From an uncultured Bacilli bacterium (GTDB lineage Bacteria > Bacillota_I > Bacilli_A > RF39 > UBA660): a DNA stretch of 6,414 nt. The translations under genes were made by a program, and so were the position numbers. The stretch spans positions 1 to 6,414 of the forward strand of contig CANQOE010000079.1 in NCBI GenBank assembly GCA_947625315.1, written 5' to 3'. The notes under the pieces were generated by a model. The model made no database searches and was not told where the DNA came from. It saw only the letters and a program-made list of their open reading frames with translations. This document shows, piece after piece, positions 1 to 6,202 of this stretch. The first letter of the stretch is position 1. Every line of letters begins with the position of its first letter.

Positions 1-41
1 TAAATTGCTTATATAGTATTATAACTATTTCTAAATTTTAT

Positions 42-70
42 TGCACCTTATTTGTGCACTTCTTTTTTTT
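42..70 (+). terminator. weak terminator-like hairpin for an upstream gene
   Basis: TGCAC (42-46) pairs with GTGCA (54-58) around a 7-base loop and is followed by a T-rich run at 60-70 (TTC then eight T). This is the shape of a rho-independent terminator, but the stem is only 5 bp. It would end transcription arriving from left of the window. No gene is visible in 1-160. Confidence 0.4.
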
Positions 71-112
71 AATTACATAGTAAATAAAAAAGCTGGAAAA
101 TAGTTTTAGGAC

Positions 113-141
113 TTGGGATATTTTTAAAAATGTGTTATAAT
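113..141 (+). promoter_or_regulatory. sigma-A type promoter of the DUF4190-like gene
   Basis: The -35 box TTGGGA (113-118, 4 of 6 matches to TTGACA) is followed by a 17-base spacer and a perfect -10 box TATAAT (136-141). A TG at 133-134 makes it an extended -10. The expected start of transcription near 148 falls inside the ribosome binding site AAAGGAG (146-152), so the untranslated leader would be only about 13 bases. Confidence 0.75.
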
Positions 142-160
142 TTTTAAAGGAGTTGATGTT

Positions 161-475
161 ATGGAAAGTAAAGCGCGGGGATTGGGAATAGCTTCATTAT
201 CTTTAGGCTGTGTATCGATTGTTTTTGATTTTATTCCTGTAATAAGTTTAGTCTGTGGAATTGTAGGAATTGTCTTGGCTGTTAAGGCGGCTAAAGAAAT
301 TAAAAGTGGGATAATTACCGCAGGATTAGTAACTTCGATTGTAGGGACAGTTTTAAGTTTTGTTGTCGGTACTTGTGTAGGTTTGGCTTGTATTGCTTCT
401 TGTTATTCCTATGACTATATTAAAGACAATATAAATGATTATAATTATCATGATGATGATACGTTTTATTGGTAA
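161..475 (+). CDS. small DUF4190-like membrane protein
   Basis: This 104-residue protein has no assigned function. Its start ATG is supported by AAAGGAG at 146-152 with an 8-base gap. The N-terminus has the glycine-rich pattern GLGIASLSLG (residues 7-16) seen in DUF4190-type proteins, followed by hydrophobic residues to about 42, a short charged turn AAKEIKSG (43-50), and a second hydrophobic stretch at 51-80. Two to three membrane segments are therefore likely. Five cysteines (17, 32, 72, 77, 81) lie in or near the membrane. The tail at 82-104 is soluble and rich in Asp, Tyr and Asn, ending in FYW. It has its own promoter and sits just upstream of, and separate from, the rimP operon promoter. 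DUF4190 membership is judged by eye; the membrane topology is more certain than the family. Confidence 0.8.
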   Translation: MESKARGLGIASLSLGCVSIVFDFIPVISLVCGIVGIVLAVKAAKEIKSGIITAGLVTSIVGTVLSFVVGTCVGLACIASCYSYDYIKDNINDYNYHDDDTFYW

Positions 476-481
476 ATTTTA

Positions 482-509
482 TTGACAAAAGACTATTTTA
501 TGTTATAAT
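482..509 (+). promoter_or_regulatory. strong promoter of the rimP-nusA-infB operon
   Basis: A perfect -35 box TTGACA (482-487), a 16-base spacer, and a perfect -10 box TATAAT (504-509) preceded by TG at 501-502 (extended -10). This is the best promoter in the window and lies directly after the stop codon of the preceding gene. Transcription should start near 516, giving a leader of about 60 bases before the rimP TTG. Confidence 0.88.
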
Positions 510-524
510 ATTTATGACAGATTT

Positions 525-550
525 AAGTGGGCAGAAAATCCCACTTTTAT
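525..550 (+). terminator. leader hairpin: terminator or attenuator before rimP
   Basis: AAGTGGG (525-531) pairs perfectly with CCCACTT (540-546) around an 8-base loop, with a T-rich stretch (TTTTATTATT) from 545. It is the first hairpin after the small membrane-protein gene and could end that transcript. It also lies within the first 10 to 30 bases of the rimP operon transcript, where it could act as an attenuator or a 5' stabilising stem. The interrupted U-tract makes efficient termination uncertain. Confidence 0.55.
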
Positions 551-563
551 TATTAATTAGACT

Positions 564-579
564 AGAGGTGAATTAATTG
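564..579 (+). promoter_or_regulatory. ribosome binding site and TTG start of rimP
   Basis: AGAGGTGA (564-571) precedes TTG (577-579) with about 5-6 bases between. No ATG is suitably placed nearby, so this site decides the TTG start. Its GAGGTG (565-570) could also pair, with two G-U wobbles, to CACTTT (542-547) in the 3' arm of the leader hairpin. Confidence 0.7.
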
Positions 580-843
580 GAAGAAAAGTTAGCTAAGTTA
601 AAAAAATTAGTAAGTGAAGCTTTAGCTTCTAAAAATATAATTGTTGATACCATAACTTATGAAAAAAATAGTGGCAATTATAACGTTTTAAGTATTGTTT
701 TAGATAAAGTTGGAGGTATTGATTTAGATGCTATTGTGGAAGCTACAAAAATAATTAATCCGATCGTGGATGCTAATGATATTACTGATGATTCATATAT
801 ATTAGATGTTATATCAAAGGAAAGAGGTAAAGAAAATGAATAA
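577..843 (+). CDS. rimP: ribosome maturation factor RimP, N-terminal domain only
   Basis: RimP binds the 30S subunit late in assembly. This protein has 88 residues, against about 150 in typical members. The visible part matches the N-terminal alpha/beta domain: an initial helix (1-19), strands around VDTITYEK (23-30) and YNVLSIVLD (35-43), the GGIDLDAIVEATKIINPIVD helix region (46-65), and YILDV (74-78), the position of the family's Y-x-LEVSSPG motif. In place of SSPG comes a charged tail, and the protein stops at residue 88, so the C-terminal SH3-like domain is absent. The stop is TAA and nusA begins inside the last codons (8-base overlap, ATGAATAA). The DNA encoding the ERG of the tail doubles as the nusA ribosome binding site. 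Operon position and fold pattern support the identity; activity is unproven. TTG start. Confidence 0.82.
   Translation: MEEKLAKLKKLVSEALASKNIIVDTITYEKNSGNYNVLSIVLDKVGGIDLDAIVEATKIINPIVDANDITDDSYILDVISKERGKENE
823..838 (+). promoter_or_regulatory. ribosome binding site fixing the nusA start
   Basis: AGAGGT (823-828) lies 7 bases before ATG at 836. An in-frame ATG at 806 would add ten residues (MLYQRKEVKK), but these encode the binding site itself and have no counterpart in NusA, whose N-terminus normally begins with a short M-x-x-EF-type start. The 836 start is therefore preferred. Confidence 0.8.
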
Positions 844-1948
844 AGAAGAATTTATTAAAGCAGTAAAAAATATTGTTAAAGAAAAAGGAATTAGTGAAGA
901 CATTGTTTTTGATGCTATGGAACAAGCTTTAGTTACAGCTTATAAAAAGAATTTTAAATCTAAGACAAATGTTAAAGTCGATATTAATCGAGAAACGGGA
1001 GAAATTAAAGTTTATTCTTATTTAGTAGTAGTGGATGATGTCGATTTTGGGAGTGAAACAACTGATGAAGAAGGAAATGTAGTTAAAGTACCGCCCGCTA
1101 TAAATATAGATGCGCAAATTATTTTAGAACAAGCTCAAGAAATGGTGCCAGGTATTAAAGTTGGTGAAACAATTGAAACCGAAGTAACTCCAAAAGATTT
1201 TGGACGGATTGCTGCCTCAACAGCTAAACAAGTTTTAACTCAAAAAATAAGAGAAGCCGAAAAAGATAGTCTAATTGAAGAATTTAAAGATAAACAAGAT
1301 GAAATGTTACTTGGTTTAGTAGCTATGGAAGATGCTCGTAATTATTATATTGATTTTGGAAGAGCTAGAGGTATTCTTCCTAAAAAAGATATTATTCCCG
1401 GAGAAACTATAAAGATGGGTTCTAATATAAGAGTATATGTTACGAAAATTGAAAATAATAATAAAGGACCTTTAATACTTTTATCAAGAAAAACTTATGG
1501 TTTTGTTAAAAGATTATTTGAACTAGAAATACCCGAATTACAAGATGGAACTTTAATTATTCATAGTGTGGTTAGAGAAGCAGGTATTCGTAGTAAAGTA
1601 GCCGTATCTTCAACTAATGATCGCGTAGATCCTCTAGGTACTTGTATTGGAGAAAAAGGTTCAAGATTAGCAAGTATTTTAAAAGAACTTAATGGGGAAA
1701 AAGTTGATATTGTACCATATAGTGAAGACCCTGCAGAATTTATTAAAAGAGCTTTAACGCCCGCGAAAAATGCCATAGTTAGTATACCTGATGCAACTAA
1801 AAAAGAAGCTTTGGCAGTCCTTCCCGAAAATGAACTTGCTTTAGCTATTGGTAAAGGTGGTAATAATATTAAATTAGCTAGTAAATTAACAAAATATAAA
1901 ATTACCATTAAAACAATGCAAGAAATAAATGAAGAGGGTAATAGATAA
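836..1948 (+). CDS. nusA: transcription termination/antitermination factor NusA
   Basis: NusA binds RNA polymerase and nascent RNA and modulates pausing, termination and antitermination. From the ATG at 836 the protein has 370 residues, about the length of Bacillus NusA. Order of domains: an N-terminal polymerase-binding domain (about 1-125, including DAMEQALVTAYKKNF); an S1 RNA-binding domain (about 135-200); KH1 with DPLGTCIGEKGSR (265-277) and NGEKVDIVPYS; and KH2 with LALAIGKGGNNIKLASKL (334-351). Both KH loops keep the GxxG pattern (IGEKG, IGKGG). The acidic C-terminal repeats of proteobacterial NusA are absent, as is normal in Gram-positive bacteria. It overlaps rimP by 8 bases, so translation is probably coupled. 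A 40-base gap follows before ylxR. NusA regulates its own operon in some bacteria; no such site is proven here. Confidence 0.97.
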   Translation: MNKEEFIKAVKNIVKEKGISEDIVFDAMEQALVTAYKKNFKSKTNVKVDINRETGEIKVYSYLVVVDDVDFGSETTDEEGNVVKVPPAINIDAQIILEQAQEMVPGIKVGETIETEVTPKDFGRIAASTAKQVLTQKIREAEKDSLIEEFKDKQDEMLLGLVAMEDARNYYIDFGRARGILPKKDIIPGETIKMGSNIRVYVTKIENNNKGPLILLSRKTYGFVKRLFELEIPELQDGTLIIHSVVREAGIRSKVAVSSTNDRVDPLGTCIGEKGSRLASILKELNGEKVDIVPYSEDPAEFIKRALTPAKNAIVSIPDATKKEALAVLPENELALAIGKGGNNIKLASKLTKYKITIKTMQEINEEGNR

Positions 1949-1974
1949 CAGCCTTTAAAAAAATAGGTAAAGTA

Positions 1975-1991
1975 AAGGGTGAAGAAAATTG
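1975..1991 (+). promoter_or_regulatory. ribosome binding site and TTG start of ylxR
   Basis: AAAGGGTGA (about 1974-1982) precedes TTG at 1989-1991. TAAAGG (1973-1978) is complementary to CCTTTA (1952-1957) just after the nusA stop codon, so a 6-bp stem could partly mask this site. The TTG start gives KKIPMRTCI, which matches the usual YlxR N-terminus (basic stretch, then P-x-RTC). Confidence 0.65.
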
Positions 1992-2255
1992 AAAAAAATA
2001 CCAATGCGAACTTGTATTATTACAAAAGAAAAATTAGAAAAAAGAGATTTACTGAGAATTGTGCGAACTCCAGAGGGAAAAGTTATCTTAGATGAAACTT
2101 TAAAAGCTAATGGGCGCGGAGCTTATTTAAAAAAAGATATTAAAGTAATTGAAGAAGCGCAAAAAACTAAAGCTTTAGAGCGAGTTCTAAATGTGGCAAT
2201 TGATAATAATATATATGAGGAAGCAAAAAGTAAATGTATAAAGGAGGGAAACTAA
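1989..2255 (+). CDS. ylxR: YlxR family RNA-binding protein (RnpM, DUF448)
   Basis: This 88-residue protein matches the YlxR family from end to end. PMRTCIITKEKLEKRDLLRI starts at residue 5; then come VRTPEGKVILDETLKANGRG and AYLKKD, with a C-terminal helix containing ALERVLNVAI. The RTC motif, the LLRIVRTPEG core and the GRGAYL signature are all present. In Bacillus subtilis the protein (renamed RnpM) has been reported to bind the RNase P RNA and modulate its activity. The start is TTG with a good ribosome binding site. infB follows directly, with no base between the ylxR stop codon and the infB start. The ribosomal-protein-like gene ylxQ that usually separates ylxR from infB is missing. Confidence 0.93.
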   Translation: MKKIPMRTCIITKEKLEKRDLLRIVRTPEGKVILDETLKANGRGAYLKKDIKVIEEAQKTKALERVLNVAIDNNIYEEAKSKCIKEGN

Positions 2256-4364
2256 ATGGAAATGACAGTTAGAGAATATGCTAATGATGTTAATTTAAGT
2301 GTAGCTGAAGTCATTAAAAAATGTATTGATTTAGGTATTGAAGTTAAAAATGCTGATGATTATTTGAGTGATGAAGATATTATTAGTTTAGATAATGCCA
2401 TTAATTTAATTGTCGAAGATGAAACTTTTGAAAGTGTTGATGCAATAGATGAAGTAGTTGATGAAATTGTCGCTAGTAGTAATATTACCAAAAATATTAA
2501 TACAACAGATAAAAAACAAAAGTTAAAAAAGAAAAAAGAAACTACCGAAAATCAAGACTATTCTAAAATGCGCAAAGAAATGTATAAAAATAAAGATAAA
2601 TTAATGCGCCAAGAACAAAGTGAAGATGTTGTTTTATATAAAGAAGGAATGACTGTTCAAGAACTAACTAATGAATTAAATGCTTCCACGACGGAAGTTA
2701 TTAAAAAGTTAATGTCTTTAGGAGCAATGTTATCTTTAAATAATCCCATTGATTTTGCTACCGCGGAAGTTTTAGCTTTAGAATATCATAAAACTTTAAA
2801 AAGAGAAGAAACCCAAGATGTGGCTAATTTTGAAGAATATGAAATTGTAGATAAAGAAAGTGATTTAGTTTCTAGAGCGCCAATTGTAACTATTATGGGA
2901 CATGTTGACCATGGAAAAACAACACTTTTAGATTATATTCGTTCAAGTCATATTGTCGATAAAGAGTTTGGAGGAATTACCCAACATATTGGAGCTTATC
3001 AAATTGAAAGAAATGGGCAAAAAATTACCTTTATCGATACTCCAGGTCATGCAGCTTTTACGGAAATGCGTGCAAGAGGAGCTAGTGTAACCGATATTGT
3101 AATTATAATTGTCGCCGCGGATGATGGTGTTATGCCTCAAACTAAAGAAGCGGTAGAACATGCTTTATCAGCTAAAGTACCAATTATTGTCGCGGTCAAT
3201 AAAATAGATAAACCAAATGCTAATCCCGAAAAAGTTATGACCGAAATGGCAGAGTTAAATATTACACCGGAAGCTTGGGGAGGAGATATTCCATTTATTA
3301 ATATTTCCGCGCATACAGGCGAAGGAATTGATACTTTACTCGAAACTATTTTAACCATTAGTGAACTTAATGGTTATAAAGCTAATCCCCATAGATATGC
3401 TGTTGGTTCGGTAATTGAATCTCGGCAAGACAAAAATGTCGGGGGAGTAGCTAGTCTTTTAATTATGAATGGTACTTTAAGACTAGGGGACCCAATTGTT
3501 GTAGGTACGACTTATGGTAAAGTTCGAACTATGAAAAATGACCAAGGTGTTTCTATTACTACGGCTCTTCCAGCAACACCTGTAGAAATAACCGGTTTAA
3601 ATGATAATCCAAGTGCAGGCGATAAATTTATGGCTTTTGAAACGGAAACAGAAGCTAAAAAAATTGCGGAAAAGAGAGCTTTAAGTGTTAAAGAAAGCAA
3701 ATATAAGAAAAATATTATTTCTTTAGATGATTTATTTAGTAAAATTAATGAAGGTCAAAAAGAAATTAATATTGTTTTAAAAGCCGATGTTCGAGGTAGT
3801 GAAGAAGCTGTTAAAAATAGTTTATTAAAAATAAATGTCGAAGGGGTTAAAATAAATGTTATTCGTTCAGGGATTGGACCTATAAGTGAAAGTGATGTTG
3901 TTTTAGCTAATGCTTCTAATGCGATTATAATTGGTTTTAATGTTGTAACTAGTAATTTAGTGAAAGAAATGGCTAAAGAATATAATGTAGATATTCGTCT
4001 TTATACAATTATTTATAAATGTATTGAAGAAATAGAATTAGCTATGAAAGGTATGCTTGACCCAGAATTTGAAGAACATATTTTAGGTAGTGCCGAAATT
4101 AGAAAAATATTTAAGTTTTCCAAAGTTGGAAATATCGCGGGTTGTTATATAACTGATGGGGTTGTTAAAAATAATGCCAGTGTGCGTTTAATTAGAGATG
4201 GTGTGGTAATTACAACAACAACTATTGCTTCTATTCAAAGAGAAAAAGACAGTGTTAAAGAAGTTAAAAAAGGCTTTGAATGTGGAATAACTTTAGAAAA
4301 CTTCTCCGATATTAAAGTAGGAGATATTATTGAATGCTTTGAAATGGTTGAGGTGAAAAGGTAA
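2256..4364 (+). CDS. infB: translation initiation factor IF-2
   Basis: IF2 is the GTPase that brings formylmethionyl initiator tRNA to the 30S subunit and promotes 50S joining. The ribosome binding site AAGGAGGG (2241-2248) sets the ATG at 2256. The 702-residue protein has two IF2_N modules (MTVREYANDVNLSVAEVIKK from residue 3; MTVQELTNELNASTTEVIKK from 132) joined by a charged, lysine-rich linker (about 60-128). The G domain shows G1 GHVDHGKTT (215-223), G2 GGITQHIG (239-246), G3 DTPGHAAF (261-268), G4 NKID (315-318) and G5 SAHTGEG (351-357). Beta-barrel domain II follows (about 380-475), then domain III (about 490-595, IVLKADVRGS), and the initiator-tRNA-binding C2 domain (about 605-702, GCYITDGVVKNNASVRLIRDG region). 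All GTPase motifs are intact. The length is close to Bacillus IF2. The stop overlaps the rbfA start by one base (TAATG). Confidence 0.98.
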   Translation: MEMTVREYANDVNLSVAEVIKKCIDLGIEVKNADDYLSDEDIISLDNAINLIVEDETFESVDAIDEVVDEIVASSNITKNINTTDKKQKLKKKKETTENQDYSKMRKEMYKNKDKLMRQEQSEDVVLYKEGMTVQELTNELNASTTEVIKKLMSLGAMLSLNNPIDFATAEVLALEYHKTLKREETQDVANFEEYEIVDKESDLVSRAPIVTIMGHVDHGKTTLLDYIRSSHIVDKEFGGITQHIGAYQIERNGQKITFIDTPGHAAFTEMRARGASVTDIVIIIVAADDGVMPQTKEAVEHALSAKVPIIVAVNKIDKPNANPEKVMTEMAELNITPEAWGGDIPFINISAHTGEGIDTLLETILTISELNGYKANPHRYAVGSVIESRQDKNVGGVASLLIMNGTLRLGDPIVVGTTYGKVRTMKNDQGVSITTALPATPVEITGLNDNPSAGDKFMAFETETEAKKIAEKRALSVKESKYKKNIISLDDLFSKINEGQKEINIVLKADVRGSEEAVKNSLLKINVEGVKINVIRSGIGPISESDVVLANASNAIIIGFNVVTSNLVKEMAKEYNVDIRLYTIIYKCIEEIELAMKGMLDPEFEEHILGSAEIRKIFKFSKVGNIAGCYITDGVVKNNASVRLIRDGVVITTTTIASIQREKDSVKEVKKGFECGITLENFSDIKVGDIIECFEMVEVKR

Positions 4365-4708
4365 TGCCTACTCATAAAATAGCTAAAATTAATAGTGAAG
4401 TTACGCGCAGTATTAGTCAAATATTATTTGAAGAAGCTAAAGATGAAATATTAAAGTCTTTAACTATTACGGGAGCTAAAGTTTCTAAAGATTTAAGTTA
4501 TGCCAAAATATATTTTACTTCTTTATTAGATATGGATAAAGAAAAACTTGTTAAAGAAGTAAATGAAGCTAGTTCTTTTATTCGAACTAAATTAGCCCAA
4601 AGTTTAAATTTAAGACATACACCTATTTTAGAATTTGTGTATGATGATTCTATTGAATATGCTAATAACATTGAAAGGATAATCGATAAGATACATCAAG
4701 ATGATTAA
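4364..4708 (+). CDS. rbfA: 30S ribosome-binding factor RbfA
   Basis: RbfA is a KH-type protein that binds the 30S subunit and helps mature the 16S rRNA 5' end, with a role in cold growth. At 114 residues it has the family's normal length. Visible signatures are the N-terminal helix INSEVTRSISQILFEEAKDE (9-28), LTITGAKVSKDLSYAKIYFT (33-52), the helix with FIRTKLAQSLNLRHTPILEF, and the VYDDSIEYANNIERIIDKI end. The ATG shares its A with the infB stop codon (TAATG), and GAGGTG at 4350-4355 lies 8 bases upstream, so translation is probably coupled to infB. The ylxP gene found between infB and rbfA in Bacillus is absent. Confidence 0.96.
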   Translation: MPTHKIAKINSEVTRSISQILFEEAKDEILKSLTITGAKVSKDLSYAKIYFTSLLDMDKEKLVKEVNEASSFIRTKLAQSLNLRHTPILEFVYDDSIEYANNIERIIDKIHQDD

Positions 4709-5546
4709 AGGTGTTATAGTAGTAAATAAAGAAGAAGGCTATACTTCTAGGGATGTAGTAAATATTGTCAGTAAAGTTTTAAATACTAAAAAAGTAGGAC
4801 ATACGGGGACATTAGACCCTATAGCAACTGGAGTATTAGTATTAGTTATTGGAAAATATACTAAGCTTGTGGAAAGATTAACAGCTTTAGATAAAGAATA
4901 TATTGGGGAAATTAAACTAGGAATAGAAACTGATACTTTAGATATTACAGGAAATATTATAAGGCAAAAAGAATTTAAAATAACTAAAGAAGATATTTTA
5001 AAAGTATTTGCTTCTTTTATCGGAAAATATAAGATGGAAGTTCCTAAATACTCGGCGATTAAAGTAAAGGGGAAAAAATTATATGAATATGCCCGAAATA
5101 AAGAAGAAGTAGAATTACCTATAAAAGAAGTTAATATTTATAGTTTAGAGTTATTAGATTTTCATGATGATATAATTAAGTTTAAAGCTCATGTTTCTAA
5201 AGGAACTTATATTCGCAGTTTAATTCGCGATATTTGCCAAAGTTTAAAAGTATTAGGAACAATGAATAGTTTAGTTAGAACTAAGCAAGGTAACTTTAGA
5301 ATTAATGAAGCTTCTAAAATAGAAGATATTAAAAAAGGGGATTATCAACTTTTAAATATAAAAGATATTTTAAACTTAAAAGAATATTCTTTAACTAAAG
5401 AAGAATATTTCTTAGTTAAAAATGGGAATAAAATTAAGTTAAATAGTTTAGAAGAAGAAATATATTTAACTTACTTAAATAAAGAAGTAGCGATATATCA
5501 AAAAGTTAATGATTTATATGTGCCTTATATAATGTTAGAAGATTAA
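4701..5546 (+). CDS. truB: tRNA pseudouridine(55) synthase TruB
   Basis: TruB converts uridine 55 in the T-loop of tRNAs to pseudouridine. The 281-residue protein has the N-terminal motif GVIVVNKEEGYTSRDVV (4-20), the catalytic loop GHTGTLDPIATGVLVLVIG (33-51) with Asp39 as the catalytic aspartate, KEYIGEIKLG (65-74) with Tyr67 at the conserved active-site tyrosine, PKYSAIKVKGKKLYEYAR (115-132), and SKGTYIRSLIRDI (166-178). LVRTKQGNFRINEA (191-204) closes the catalytic domain. The C-terminal part is short, giving a length slightly below Bacillus TruB (about 300). The ATG overlaps the end of rbfA by 8 bases (ATGATTAA). The nearest purine-rich stretch (AAAGGA, 4674-4679) is too far for a normal ribosome binding site, so translation probably depends on rbfA. 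It ends the operon; the usual partner ribF does not follow. Confidence 0.97.
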   Translation: MIKGVIVVNKEEGYTSRDVVNIVSKVLNTKKVGHTGTLDPIATGVLVLVIGKYTKLVERLTALDKEYIGEIKLGIETDTLDITGNIIRQKEFKITKEDILKVFASFIGKYKMEVPKYSAIKVKGKKLYEYARNKEEVELPIKEVNIYSLELLDFHDDIIKFKAHVSKGTYIRSLIRDICQSLKVLGTMNSLVRTKQGNFRINEASKIEDIKKGDYQLLNIKDILNLKEYSLTKEEYFLVKNGNKIKLNSLEEEIYLTYLNKEVAIYQKVNDLYVPYIMLED

Positions 5547-5560
5547 TTCTAACTTTTTTT
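5534..5560 (+). terminator. intrinsic terminator overlapping the truB stop codon
   Basis: GTTAGAA (5534-5540) pairs perfectly with TTCTAAC (5547-5553) around the 6-base loop GATTAA, and seven T follow (5554-5560). The left arm lies in the last sense codons of truB, and the loop contains its last codon and TAA stop. The stem is 7 bp with two G-C pairs, so moderate in strength, but the shape is complete. It marks the end of the rimP-truB operon. Confidence 0.82.
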
Positions 5561-5571
5561 ATCTTAACCTA

Positions 5572-5600
5572 TGTATTTTTTAAAAGAAATGTATTATAAT
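5572..5600 (+). promoter_or_regulatory. weak promoter of the VTT-domain gene
   Basis: A perfect -10 box TATAAT lies at 5595-5600. The best-placed -35 (5572-5577, TGTATT) is poor and there is no correctly spaced TG. Transcription would start near 5607, leaving a leader of about 11 bases before ATG at 5618. The terminator just upstream makes a separate promoter necessary, which supports the call. Confidence 0.5.
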
Positions 5601-5617
5601 ATTTCTAGTGATTTATT

Positions 5618-6196
5618 ATGTTTACATTTATCGATACATTTGTAGAAAATATATTACAAGGTTTAGGAGTATGGGGACCTATTGTTGGTTGTTTTTTTAT
5701 AATAATTGAATCAATATTTCCTATTTTGCCTCTATTTGTATTTATAACTTTAAACTTTTTAGCTTTTGGGAATATCATTGGTTTTATTATTTCGTGGGTA
5801 TTTACGTGTTTAGGTTGTTCTTTATCTTTCTTTTTAATGCGTAAAAAAGTACAAACCCATCTCTTTCGGCATTTAAATGCTAAAGGTTTAATTTCTCAAG
5901 AAAGTATTAATAATATCGATAAATTAAAACTAGAACAATTAACGATGATTATCGCAGTTCCTTTTACGCCAGCTTTTTTAGTAAATATAATCGCCGGTTT
6001 ATCTAAAATGAGTTATAAAAAATATTTAACGGCTCTATTAGTTGGGAAAATCTTTTTAGTTTATTTCTGGGGTTTTGTGGGTGTAGGTTTAATTGAAAGT
6101 ATTAAAAATCCTATCTATTTAGTTAAAATTTTGGTTTTAGTTATTATTGCTTTTATTATAAGTAAACTAATTGCCAAAAGATTTAAAATCAATTAA
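5618..6196 (+). CDS. VTT/DedA (TVP38-like) family membrane protein
   Basis: This 192-residue polytopic membrane protein has the layout of the VTT (DedA/TVP38/TMEM64) superfamily. Hydrophobic segments lie at about 15-30, 33-50, 52-73, 107-127, 134-158 and 166-185. Family-like features are Glu31 followed by the proline pair in ESIFPILP (31-38), N-x-LAFGNIIG (46-55), the positively charged RKK after segment three, and AVPFTPAFLVNIIAGLSKMS (113-132), which matches the second re-entrant half with its conserved proline, asparagine and glycine. Members are linked to lipid scrambling or undecaprenyl-phosphate recycling and to proton-dependent transport; which applies here cannot be told. The ribosome binding site is weak (AGTGA, 5606-5610), yet no other Met is available near the N-terminus. 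It is a stand-alone gene in the slot where ribF often follows truB. Confidence 0.78.
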   Translation: MFTFIDTFVENILQGLGVWGPIVGCFFIIIESIFPILPLFVFITLNFLAFGNIIGFIISWVFTCLGCSLSFFLMRKKVQTHLFRHLNAKGLISQESINNIDKLKLEQLTMIIAVPFTPAFLVNIIAGLSKMSYKKYLTALLVGKIFLVYFWGFVGVGLIESIKNPIYLVKILVLVIIAFIISKLIAKRFKIN

Positions 6197-6202
6197 ATAT
6201 AC

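Noticed and set aside
5..25. TTGCTT and TATAAC as a promoter
   Set aside because: The spacer would be only 9 bases, too short for a sigma-A promoter.
806..835. Upstream ATG at 806 as nusA start
   Set aside because: The extra ten residues are encoded by the binding site of the 836 start, and they do not fit NusA N-termini.
1561..2004. 147-codon open frame on the minus strand opposite nusA
   Set aside because: It lies opposite the conserved KH1 and KH2 domains of nusA, has no binding site, and its product shows no family pattern. It is a shadow of the real gene.
2943..4420. Minus-strand open frames of 61-73 codons opposite infB
   Set aside because: All lie opposite intact IF2 domains and have low-complexity products. 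They are shadows.
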